Below, in pieces: positions 21,278 through 31,200 of a DNA stretch of 64,000 nt; the first letter of the stretch is position 1, and the number at the start of each line of letters is the position of its first letter. A program made the position numbers and the translations under genes. A model generated the notes under the pieces. That model was not told the origin of the DNA, ran no database searches, and saw nothing but the letters and a program-made list of their open reading frames with translations. Source of the DNA: Phytopythium helicoides (taxonomy: Eukaryota > Oomycota > Peronosporomycetes > Pythiales > Pythiaceae). The stretch covers positions 992,001 through 1,056,000 of the forward strand of contig JANFNE010000018.1 in assembly GCA_024867545.1 (NCBI GenBank), given 5' to 3'.

Positions 21278-23905
21278 TCAAGGCAACCGCACCAGTAGGA
21301 TGGCCGTGTTGTCTAAACCGCCACGCACATAACTCTGTGCTGCGAGCTCTGTGGCGAGAGCGTCAAGATCAACTGCGTGAAAGCCGCCAGCTTGTCGGCA
21401 CCGCGCATGGATAAAGTGAGACACCTGTGCCGAGTCCATCGTCTCCCACAACCCATCACTCGCAAGGACGAGAAGACCAGCCTTATCTTGATGTGTCGTT
21501 GACAAGTCGAGATGGAAGACAGATGGCTCTGCGGTCACATATCGCCGAAGGTGACGATCGCCCAGGCTCCGAGAGACTGCGAGCTGGCCAACGACTCGCC
21601 AAAGTCCTTGAAAGTGCACAAACCCGCCGCTCGATTCGATCCGTGATCGCTCGGACGGAACATCTGGCCAGTGATCCATTGATAACGGCGCGATGACGAA
21701 CTCATGTGACGAATTCGATGCAGAATGTAGCCATACAAACGCTCGCGAGTCACCAACATTGGCCGCCACAATGCGATTTTCTCGAGGAAACAGCACTGCA
21801 ACTGTGAGTGTACAGCCAGAGAAGAGCGCTTCATCACCGCGTTCTTCTCCTTCACTGCGAGTTGCTCCCTTCGTCTCTTGCAAAAAGCGCTCGTGAAGCT
21901 CAAGAAAAGTCTGGCGGATAGCAATTTCTTCTTGGTGATTGCGCTCAGTTGTTTTTGCTAGGTCAGGGTCAGCATTGGCTTCTTTCATGGTGTTGGTTGG
22001 TGGCACGGCAGCAAAATTTCGTGTCAGCGCTTCCACTAAGTGCTCAAGAACGAATGTGGCAGCCGCGTCACCCAAGTGTCCATCGCTGACAGCAAACACG
22101 ACAGGGTGGCTACCTTTCTCTTCTGAAGTGGCGGTAGCCAAGTCTGGCGCAGGCTGGACAAGCACGAAATCTTCCATATACTTCTTACGGCCTTGAAATA
22201 GTGCGATGCCAACATCGAACGATGCCGTGGAGGTCAAAAGTGGGTCGCTGTAGTTCGCAACTGTCGACAAGTTCACAAACGCGTGTGTGTTGCTGTTGTA
22301 GGTTTCGCGACGGACGGCATCAAGCACGCGTTCTGCGTTAAATGTGCAAAATTGTGAGCCGTTAGCATCGTAGTGTCGTCGAGCGTGGGTGTGGTGCTCG
22401 CAGGAGTCGAGCGTCGCAAATGATCGCTTGCATTTTGGACAAACAAACGCGTGGCTGCCGTCGCTTTCATCGCCTGGTAGAGGAACCCGTTCTCGCACAA
22501 CAAATGCTAGTGCGTTATCGCGGGCTGCTTGAGTACGAAGGTACCGCTCGTGCACATGCAGTTCTCTCTCGGTCGAAAACTTACGCCCAGTGCGCGCACA
22601 GACGTACGGGCCACGAAAAAACGCGTGGTTGAGTGCGTCCCGCGCCGATATGCGGTCTCGCGGAGACCACTGAAGTAGTTTCCACATGAGATCGAGTGCA
22701 AAAGGCAGCGCGAGTCCTTTGTGGAGCGGATCCCGCGCGACTACAGTCTCATTGAACTTGCCAAAGTGGCAACTATCACTCACAAGAGCGTACTTGTCCC
22801 AAAGAGATCGCAACTGGTTTGGCGGTGGCCGAAAGATGCAGAATTCGTGCGTTAGCACATGAAGCAGGTATGATTTTGACTGCTGTGCGCTTTTGTGATC
22901 CTCGTGCGAACCGGGTATAGAAGTGGAGTGCTTCTTACTATTCTTCCGCTCGCGTTGGCGCTGCTGCAATTCAGCATCAAGCTTCGCCTGAGCGCGAGAA
23001 GAGATGAGAAAGACTTGGGGAGACCCGAGCACCATCTCGAGGAACACGACGCCAACCGACCACATATCGTAAGCCAATGGGAACTCGAAGTCATATGGTT
23101 GTCCATCGTTGCTGAATAACACTTCAGGTGGCTGGTACTCTCGTGTTTCCTCAGCTTGACTCGGTCCTGAATCAGGAGGGTACAGGTGTTGTGCAGCATA
23201 CTCATCGACTGCAGAGCCGAAATCTGCGAGTTTTACCACAGGGATAGATACGTTTGTGCCGCTGACTACCGGAATCGTGAGAAGAATATTAGACGGCTTG
23301 ATGTCGCGGTGTGTGATTCCGCGGTTGTGTAGAGCCGCGACTCCCTCTAGCAGCTGCCGCATAATCTCACGAAGCACGAGCTCGCCCTTTGCATCGGCCC
23401 TCATCTTCTCCCAGAAGCGCGAGCGCTTGAGGATCACGCCGCTAGCTTCATGGCTACGCTTCGTTTGTGCCGAGCCTGCAAAAGTCTCTTGCTTCTCATA
23501 CAGAAAATGGCGCAGCGACATTCCTTCATCGTGAAAGACGAGCCAGAGCTCCGGTGTTCGTGCCGCTGCATCGTTGTTATCGCGTGCAGAACTGTCGCTG
23601 CCATGTTTTCCATCCGCTCCTCGAGGTGTTGGGGAGACAGTAGACGAAGTAGACGTGGAAGCCAGCGGTGGCCGGAAGAAATACTCGACAAAGCGCGTGA
23701 CGTGCGGCTCTCCCGCAAGGATTTCGCCAAAGTGTGCTTCTCGTAGCCCCATGTGCACCATCTCCTCACCGAGCTGCAAGAACAACCGCTTCAGTACAAA
23801 CTTCGGTGCATTCACAGAGTGTCCATCGGTGGCCGCAGTCGCCTTCCACACTTCCCCGTGTGAGCCCGCGTCAAATCTGTCCTTGAGCCGGTAGTGTGCG
23901 TTCAC
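21278..23905 (-). CDS. protein kinase - zinc finger - PP2C phosphatase fusion
   Basis: One frame encodes opposing activities. Residues about 5-430 form a Ser/Thr kinase: FDAGSHGEVWKA (Gly loop), FVLKRLF (ATP Lys), GITHRDIKPSNILL (catalytic loop), KLADFGSA, REYQPPEVLF, YDMWSVGVVFLEM. About 435-520 carry two zinc-finger-like segments (YVCARTGRKF..HVHERYL; CPKCKRSF..CEHHTHARRH). About 560-875 are a PP2C phosphatase: GRKKYMEDF, VSDGHLGD (family FDGHGG), SGCTLTVAV, ANVGDSRAFVW, VSRSLGD, LASDGLW, GGLDNTAILLV. Metal-binding Asp residues are present. Kinase-PP2C proteins are known in plants and oomycetes. This frame has no ATG before the Gly loop: its first possible start is GTG at 23905. Translation must therefore begin upstream, and the frame continues unbroken into 23936-24430 except for one TAG. 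Confidence 0.9.
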   Translation of the reverse strand: MNAHYRLKDRFDAGSHGEVWKATAATDGHSVNAPKFVLKRLFLQLGEEMVHMGLREAHFGEILAGEPHVTRFVEYFFRPPLASTSTSSTVSPTPRGADGKHGSDSSARDNNDAAARTPELWLVFHDEGMSLRHFLYEKQETFAGSAQTKRSHEASGVILKRSRFWEKMRADAKGELVLREIMRQLLEGVAALHNRGITHRDIKPSNILLTIPVVSGTNVSIPVVKLADFGSAVDEYAAQHLYPPDSGPSQAEETREYQPPEVLFSNDGQPYDFEFPLAYDMWSVGVVFLEMVLGSPQVFLISSRAQAKLDAELQQRQRERKNSKKHSTSIPGSHEDHKSAQQSKSYLLHVLTHEFCIFRPPPNQLRSLWDKYALVSDSCHFGKFNETVVARDPLHKGLALPFALDLMWKLLQWSPRDRISARDALNHAFFRGPYVCARTGRKFSTERELHVHERYLRTQAARDNALAFVVRERVPLPGDESDGSHAFVCPKCKRSFATLDSCEHHTHARRHYDANGSQFCTFNAERVLDAVRRETYNSNTHAFVNLSTVANYSDPLLTSTASFDVGIALFQGRKKYMEDFVLVQPAPDLATATSEEKGSHPVVFAVSDGHLGDAAATFVLEHLVEALTRNFAAVPPTNTMKEANADPDLAKTTERNHQEEIAIRQTFLELHERFLQETKGATRSEGEERGDEALFSGCTLTVAVLFPRENRIVAANVGDSRAFVWLHSASNSSHEFVIAPLSMDHWPDVPSERSRIESSGGFVHFQGLWRVVGQLAVSRSLGDRHLRRYVTAEPSVFHLDLSTTHQDKAGLLVLASDGLWETMDSAQVSHFIHARCRQAGGFHAVDLDALATELAAQSYVRGGLDNTAILLVRLP

Positions 23906-23935
23906 ATACAGCCGCTCTAGATCTGCCTCAACGTA

Positions 23936-24430
23936 CTAAACCCGTTGTGTCAGCCACCGCAGGTACATGTCGAGCCGAGCAGTCAGCAAAAGCACCACCT
24001 GATACTCGAGCACAGGGCCGTCGATAAGTTCCAGCGGAGCGATCTGCGACGTCGTCAGGTGCCCCGCTGCGTCAGGAGGAGGTATGAGCGGGCAAACCCC
24101 AGCACTCCCGCTACTTCGTGGCTCCTCCCACTCGCGGAACTGCCGCACGGGCACCACAGCGTCCACCGCGCGCGTCGCGACTGGTGCAATGCTCGGCGCC
24201 TGCAGAGAGCACACGCCCAGCAGCCCCGCGCGCTCCACGAGTTCGTAGCCCTTGACACGCGTTCCCGGCCGCAGCGAGTCGCCCACAGCCTCGCAGGCGC
24301 CCGGAGAAAGCGCGGGCGAGCGCTGGCGCACGCGCGCAACCTGCGAGAACCACGAGCGGTCGGGCAGCAGCAGCGGCGGCGCCTCGGCGGCCCCCAGCGC
24401 CGCGAGCAGCGCCGCCACCAGCGCGCGCAT
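23936..24430 (-). CDS. signal-peptide ORF, probable N-terminal part of the kinase-PP2C gene
   Basis: 164 aa from the ATG at 24430 (MRALVAALLAALGAAEA, a good signal peptide); an in-frame ATG at 24529 adds 33 residues. After the signal comes a Pro/Arg/Ser-rich region with four Cys, then a helical end (ARLDMYLRWLTQRV) and TAG at 23938-23936. The next codons in the same frame read YVEADLERLYVN and run straight into the kinase Gly loop. The TAG could be a CAG-to-TAG nonsense change, a sequencing error, or lie in a small in-phase intron; one candidate starts at a GTGGTG and ends at CTAGAG, about 84 nt. As a separate gene it would be a secreted protein ending 30 bp before the kinase frame. The product is otherwise unrecognised. 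Confidence 0.6.
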   Translation of the reverse strand: MRALVAALLAALGAAEAPPLLLPDRSWFSQVARVRQRSPALSPGACEAVGDSLRPGTRVKGYELVERAGLLGVCSLQAPSIAPVATRAVDAVVPVRQFREWEEPRSSGSAGVCPLIPPPDAAGHLTTSQIAPLELIDGPVLEYQVVLLLTARLDMYLRWLTQRV

Positions 24431-24986
24431 CCTGGCTGCAGTGCACTTTCTCGAATGAGCTTTGGGCTGTTTCCGGATTGTTGTATTATCCGTATAAAGT
24501 AGTGCATGTGTTGGATTGTTGCGTTGCATTTAATGCGATTTTAATGGGACATCGTGTGTTTGGCACTTCAACCAGTTGCAACCATCGAGTATGTTGGCAT
24601 CGCTTCGACTTGAACAGTGCCGTTTAGTACGACGTCGTGAGCGTACAAGCCCGCCGTAGAATGCCCTTGGCTGATACCAGTGCAGCTGGAGGTATGCCAA
24701 GCAGCACACATGGTGACGGGCACTTTATTCGCTTAGCAGTTCCTCTCGGTGCCTGGGGCTCTACACTCGACGCTGTTCTTCTTGTTGACTACACTGGGGC
24801 CGCCCCCAACAGCTCCCACCGCCGTCCTTGACGCTCCGGCGGCGGGCCATATGCGTGGGCACAGGGGGCTGGCGGCAGATCTATGTTTTTTGTGAAAGGC
24901 GGCATGGAAAAAAGATAAATGGAAGGGCTCGGAGCGCCTCGACGGTGACATGTCCAGGACGCCCTCTCCTCTTGGCACTCACTTCA
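24431..24986. other. intergenic region
   Basis: About 550 bp between the kinase-PP2C N-terminal ORF and the 3' end of the PH-B56 gene. It should hold the promoter of the former. No domain-bearing ORF or repeat noticed. Confidence 0.4.
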
Positions 24987-27429
24987 TCAAGACGCCTCGG
25001 GCTTGTCATCGCCGTCCTCCTCGTCAGACAGCACGACCTCAAGCGTCTCGGTACCGGCAGAGTGGCGATCCTTGGGGCCACCACTTGCACCTAGATCCGC
25101 CTCTGGCTCGGATTCGTCTGCTTTGGGAAGGAGATCCATCGCCGACTTGCTGTCGAAGGTGATCGAACCCGTGCCAATGGACAGCGCCTCCGAACCTGTT
25201 GATGCCAGCAAGTCCTCGTTGTCGTACCCCATGTTGTAGTACACTGTGTACGTCTCGAGGGCTTTCTGCTGTATCAGCGGGTTCCAGTGCTCTTTGGACG
25301 CGCGGACGAGGTACGGCTTGATGAGGTCAAACATACCCTGTGCTAGCTTCTCGTACTCGTTCATGATCCGCAGACACGCGGGGGAGCCCCAACACGAGAT
25401 CGCGCGCTCTGCGACCTGGAACTGGTCGCTGACCATGGCCTTGCCCAGCCGCCGAGCCAGCCGAAGTGAAATCGCGTCAAAGTCGCTCTCTGCAAGCACG
25501 TGCTCGAGCAGCTCCTCGAACTCGACGATAAATATCACCTCCTTGAACGAGTTGCCGACTGGCCAGTACTTGAGCAGCCCACGTACGATTGGCTGGAACA
25601 GCATGTGGTCCTTTGACACGTACTGAATCATACAGTATGCAAGCTGTTGGTGATACGAGATGAACGCCGGAGTTGAGTGGAGCGGGATCAGCGCCTTCTC
25701 AAGCAGCACTACGTGCTCTTGCTTGATCGGGCATGCGAAACCGTTCACGATACTGCCGAGAATTTCCAGCAGCTCTGCCACTCCGTAGTGATTCGACGTC
25801 TCATAAATATACTCGTAGAACGCGTTCGCAATCTCCTTTCGGATGGCCGAGCGGCGCTGGGTCAGCTTGTAGTACAACCTGTGAAGCACGCCCTTGAGCA
25901 CCTGGCGCTCTTTGAACGACGGCGTCTTGAAGAGCCCAACCAACTGCGCAATGAAGCGCAGAGTGAAAAACTCCTTGCGGACGTGCTTCTCAAGCTTGTC
26001 AATGTGCTCGATGCACTTCAGCAGCAGGTCGTACGACGCCGAGAGAAGTCCCCAAAGCTGCTCCTCGGTTGTATATTCAGAGTACTTGTCCATCGGGTTA
26101 TCCAGCATCGCCGCCTCGTCTGGATTTGGCTCTTCCACAAAAATATTGGGAGGCGAGTTGGATTTCAGAGACGGGAACGGCCGGAAGATGTAGCACCCGA
26201 CAACATGCAGCAGTTCGATGAAGAGCTGCGGGTCGTCGAGGATCATCGGCACCGCTTCGCAGTAGTTGTTCAGGTCGCACAGCGTTGTTAGTCGCTTCTC
26301 GTTCAGCTCGAAGAGCTCCATCGTCGAGTACCTAGAGTCCTGCGACCGCGGCAAGCAGAATGCCACCTTTTGCCGAAAGTAGTAGGTCCGCTTGTAGGGA
26401 ACCGCGTCCTCCAGCGCTGGTGTGTCGAACAGTTGCTCAATCGGTTCGTTGACAAGCAGCATCTTTCTATCGGCGGTAGTCGGCATCGCAGCGGACGTCA
26501 GACTGCTCATCCAAACGTTGAGATCTGCCTCGCTCTTCGCCATGAGGTAGATCGGCCGGTAGCCCTGTTCAAGCGCAATGGTGAGCACAGCACAGCAAAA
26601 GCGAACTAGGAACCAAGCAATGCGCACCGGATGCAGAATCTCAAAGCAGTTGGGCTTCTTGAAGCGAGCCGCATCAATCGGAGTGATTTTAACGCCCTAA
26701 TAAACCATGCACTGACGTTAGCGAACGACATGTTGAGGGAGTGGGGAGAAACGCAGCGTCGTGACGTACCATCAGCGGAATGACGCCTCGCGGGTAAGTG
26801 TCTTCGCCCGACTGTATCAATGCAAGCGGTGGTGATTAGCGCGTGCCCCATTCGTAAAAGCATGCGAGTTGGCAAGCGCTTACCGTTCCGGAGACGTAGT
26901 AGAAGAGCGAGTGGCCCTTTAGCACCATGAGGCGCTTCTTCCACGTTTTGAAGTGGTTTGCCTGCTTGATGAGCACGCCCGACTTGGATATGGGCGCCTG
27001 GAAGTCGTCCATGTATATCGCGGCGTCGGGGTCTTGCTGCGCGGCGGCGCTGCCGTTGGCCTGCACCGAGTTGTTGGAGAAGGGCACGATGAGGCTGGGG
27101 CGCTTGCTCAGGATGCTCTGGTGCGCCTCTGCCTGTTTGGCGTGCCCCGAGTGTTCGTCCGCGCCTCTCGAGAAGGGCATGTGTCCCGTGAAGCTGTGGT
27201 GCTTGACCTGCGTGCCGGCGCCGTCCGGGCTGCGCTGGTTGCTGGGCGTGGAGGAGCTGGTTCCTCCTGGGCTGCTGCTGGCGCTGCTGGAGCTCTTCAA
27301 TCCGGGCTTGTCATGCCTCCCGCCTGCGGCGCCGTTCAGCTGGCTTCCGCTGCTGCCGATGGACGACACAAAGCTGCGGAAGAAGCCGTTCTTCTCGCCC
27401 TTGGCGGACCGCTCGCCGCGGAACGACAT
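24987..27429 (-). CDS. PH domain-B56 fusion, PP2A regulatory subunit B'
   Basis: Four exons: 27429-26884, 26811-26770, 26696-26628 and 26564-24987. The introns are 72, 73 and 63 nt (GTAAGC, GTACGT, GTGCGC starts), and they join in phase to 744 aa. The first 135 residues are a disordered Ser/Gly-rich leader. A PH domain is split over all four exons: SGVLIKQANHFKTWKKRLMV, FYYVSG, IPLM, FKKPNCFEILHP, and YLMAKSEADLNVWMSSL with the conserved Trp. From about residue 290 comes a full B56 HEAT-like repeat domain: FRQKVAFCLPR, FPSLKSNSPPN, LRKEFFTLR-like KEFFTLRFIA, LLEILGSIVNGFA, LKYWP, FEELLEHV. B56 subunits direct PP2A to substrates. The PH domain would add membrane or lipid targeting (inferred). 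The tail is acidic. Confidence 0.93.
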
Positions 27430-28231
27430 GCTGCGTCGCTGCTGCTAGCGACGCCGCGGGGGAATGGAGAGAGGGGTAGGAGGTGGCGAGGCGAGGCGTG
27501 GGGGGGAACGAGTCCAGGCGCAACCGACGACGCTGTCTGCTACTGCCGGCCTGTCCGCCTCGGGGGAGCAGCAGGAGGAGGAGGAGGGCTCGGCGTCCGG
27601 TCGTGACGCCGCCGCCCGGCCTTTCTCGAGCGCGCGCGGGTTCGGTTCTGCCCCCGCGCACGTACCGGAGCGTACCACGCGCAGCGGGAGGAGAGGCGAG
27701 CGACGCACGGAGCGGGCGAACAGAGCGAGCGAGCGAGCGATCGAGCGCGCGCTCACACACACACACACACAGAGGTGGAGGTGGTGGGGCGGCCGTGGTG
27801 GGGCGGTATATGCTGGGGTTGTTGGGGCGGGAAGGCTTTGAGGACCTCGCGAACAGACTGGCTGTTGGTGAGTTTTTCGCGGAAAAGCGACGCACACTGA
27901 CTCTCCATACAAAGAGCAAGTGCGGGAGAAGGGGGGAGCGGAAAAAAATCACGCTTCACAACACAGCGAAAAAAAAAAAAAGAGTTTTGGCCAATCAGAG
28001 AGGCGTAATGATGTCGCGGCGACAAAAGACACAGAAAACGGGCGAACAGGCGACGTACTTGCGGATTGTATTGCGTTACTTACTCTAGGACGGAACAGGC
28101 GAGAGGTATTTTTTTGGAGTATTTACACGACCTAACCGTGACCACTTCAACTTGCAGTTTTGATTGATGACAGCCATTTTTGCATTGCATTGCATTGCAT
28201 TCTTCGACGGCAGGTTGTTGCATCCTGCTGC
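27430..28231. other. intergenic region with simple repeats
   Basis: Upstream of PH-B56 and downstream of the anoctamin stop. It contains (GAGC)n at about 27724-27740, (AC)n at 27754-27771, an A run near 27969-27980 and (TGCAT)4 at 28181-28200. Overlapping Arg-rich open frames are GC-rich shadows. No gene seen. Confidence 0.5.
28181..28200. repeat. TGCAT microsatellite
   Basis: Four perfect TGCAT units, immediately downstream of the anoctamin stop codon on the minus strand. Confidence 0.85.
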
Positions 28232-31200
28232 TCACGCGATGTGGAACTTTGGCTGGCTGGAGATCATCTCGGGCCGGATGCCGTAGCAGAGGTTGGTCTC
28301 GCAGAAGCGGCGAGAGAGCTCGAGCGTCTGCCGCTGGCCCTTGACGCGCACGCTCACGCGCGTGGGCAGCCGCGTGTCGATCCATTGCAACTCCAGTAGC
28401 AAGTGCGGCATGCCCAGCAGAGGGTAGTCGGCCCCGCCTAATGCCTGTCGATGCGCGAGCCGTTGCACGGCCTCGAGCGTCCACACGTGACGCTTACTCT
28501 GCGCCAACGGAAGCAGCACGCGGTGCCGCCGTCCGTCACGGAACTGCGCGACGTCAATCTCCACCTCACCCAGCCGCTCCAGTCGAGCAAATGGGTCATT
28601 GTTGTACACCACGACCTTGACCGTGCGGTCGCCAGCTACTTCGGTTGTGGCTACGTTGATTGGAGGCAGTGGTGTCACGGCTGCTGGGCTGGTCGTGGAT
28701 ACACTGGTAGTGGTCTCAGCAGGTGGCGAACCCGCCGAGTCAGCTGCGAGCAGTGGGAAGACAAGCTGCTCGTCCCATACAGGGCTGGCCGCACGGCGCT
28801 TGATGCTGGTGGAGTGGCGAAATTGCTGCACGCCAGCTGCGTGGGCAGTCAAGACGCAATAAGGGTCGACGCTACCTCCACCACGTGTCGACCGGAGGTT
28901 CTGCGCCTCGACCACCTTTAGGTGCATCTCGTTGGGAGACGGACGAACAGGATTGCCCAATCGATCGCGCGAGTCGACTCCCACCACCGTCGCCTCCAGC
29001 CACCGCCCAAACTTGCGCGACGCCAGCAGCACCGGCATGCCCACTTCAAAGATCTTGACTGGCGTCGGATCCATTAAAACGTGTCGCTCGTGACTTGCGA
29101 GCCATACCTCACCACCGAGAGGATCGGCCCGAGCCCCTGCACCAGCACCATCCTCACTCAATTTGCGTCCACCAGAAAAATTGACCTTGATGCGGCCATT
29201 TTTGACCCATGATACAGTGCCTTCACGCCATTCAATCGACGGGACCGGCTCAGTTGCCTTTCCAGGGCCACGAGTCATGTTAAGAGTTCCGCTTGCTGTT
29301 GATCGGCGATGGCGCAATTCACTGCTGTCTCGAGATGGAGCACCAGGGTTGATGCCGACGACCGGTGCGATTGGTGGGACGCTCAAATCGACGGAGAACA
29401 GCAAGGTTGGGTCGTCAATAACATCATCGTCGTCAATTTTTTCTTCGTCTTGCGTTGTGAGCAGGATCTTCTCAGCATCGGATCGACTGCGAGCAGTAGA
29501 ACTACTTGCAGCGAGATACGGCGCAGGGGGTGCAGATCCAGGCAGAGCATTTGGCTGAACTGGGCCAACACTGACGAGAATACTCTCTCCAATCATCCGC
29601 ACCGACTTTCGTAGGTTGTGACGCAACTTTCGCGTGTGAGCGACGACCTTGATGGCCGTCTCGCTCGAGATGTCGCTCTTCATAAAGTACACGACGAAGC
29701 AAACTGCGATGCCAACATTCTCCAAGGAGCAGAACGACGCGAGTCTCTGAGCTCGTGTAAGGCAAACGCCAGGGCCGTACAACTCGTCAGAGATATTGCA
29801 CTCTTTGAAGAAAGCATCGAGCTGCCCACTAACGTATACTAAGAGCGCGGGAACAATCACCTGCGCCACGAAAATCTCGAAAATGAACGCACTGAGCCAC
29901 GGGCCGATGCCCACCGTTCGGCGAGGAATCGGGCGTTTACAGTCAATTGTCATCTTGATTGCGTCGAATCTCAGCGCGATGGTGTTGCGTGCAAACGAGC
30001 AAAAGCAGCAGAATGGCCACACCACCGAGAACATGATCGTGTACGAGAACTGAATCGCTAGGTGCAGGAGGTCTCCAAACGGTGAGTATACGCCCATAGA
30101 CGACTCCTCCATGATGCGGTCCGCCGTGTAGTTGTAGTTGCGGCACTGCCAATTAGTCACGAGGCGAAGTTTGAGCGCGCGTGATGCATGTCGCTCATCT
30201 CCGCCGTCGGCGTCATCCTGACGAGCTGCACCTCCTGCCTCCATCGTAGCCGTGGCAGTATCCCAGAATCCCCTCAAAACACCCGCCTCCTCGATGCTTC
30301 GAGCGATACGGTCAACCCAATCGTAGCTCGTGAGTTGGAACTCGTCCAGGTCATCGCGTGTGAGCTCACCACAGATCTCACTCATGTGGTGATCGTGGGA
30401 CGAGATACTCGAGAAGAGGTCTCGAATGGCGCTATCTAGCTTTCTTGCTGCGATCGGCTCTCGCTCTGTCAACGTCTTGCTCAGCTCCTGCCGATCGACG
30501 GCGTCGGTCAGAGTTACCCACTGTTCGACCTCATTGAAAGCATTGTATTCTGAGTCACTGGCTTCCAGGGCGTTGGCGTTTGAGAACGAGCCCGTTGCTT
30601 CGGAGCCCTCTACTTGATTGGAGTCGTTGCCACCCTTGGTTGGTGTTGCCAACTTGCTGCGCGCAGTTTTGCTTTTCTTGAGCACTGTCGAGAGTCTCTC
30701 CTTTTTCACGTGATACGAATCTCGCGCTCGAATGATCGCTCGCCGCAACAAATATGGCACGAACGTGTTGATGAGCAGATTGAGCGCCTGGGTGACGATC
30801 ATAGGAGTGACAAAGGCCGAATCCATGCTGATGAGTCCATCGACCCAATATCGACTGAAGCGAAAGTTGTAGTCGAGCGTGAAGACCCAGCTATTATCGA
30901 TGCGGTTGCGAATAGCTTCCTGTACATCAGCCCCATTTGGAACATAAACGAACGCGAGCAAAAAGAACCAGTAGAAATACCCAACCCAGTTGAAGAGGAA
31001 AATCTTCTGAATGCATCGAGTCTCGCTCTCTTGGTCGGTTTGATAATTCTCCCAGCGGTTGAAAGCTAGAGCTATTGCCTCAAAGATGGCAAGAAAGACA
31101 ATGTCAAGTGTCAAACCAAGAACGATGCCCTGGACGAGCACGTAGAACCAGCGAGCGGTGCCGACGATACCGCGCTCGGTTTCAAAGCACCCTATGAGTG

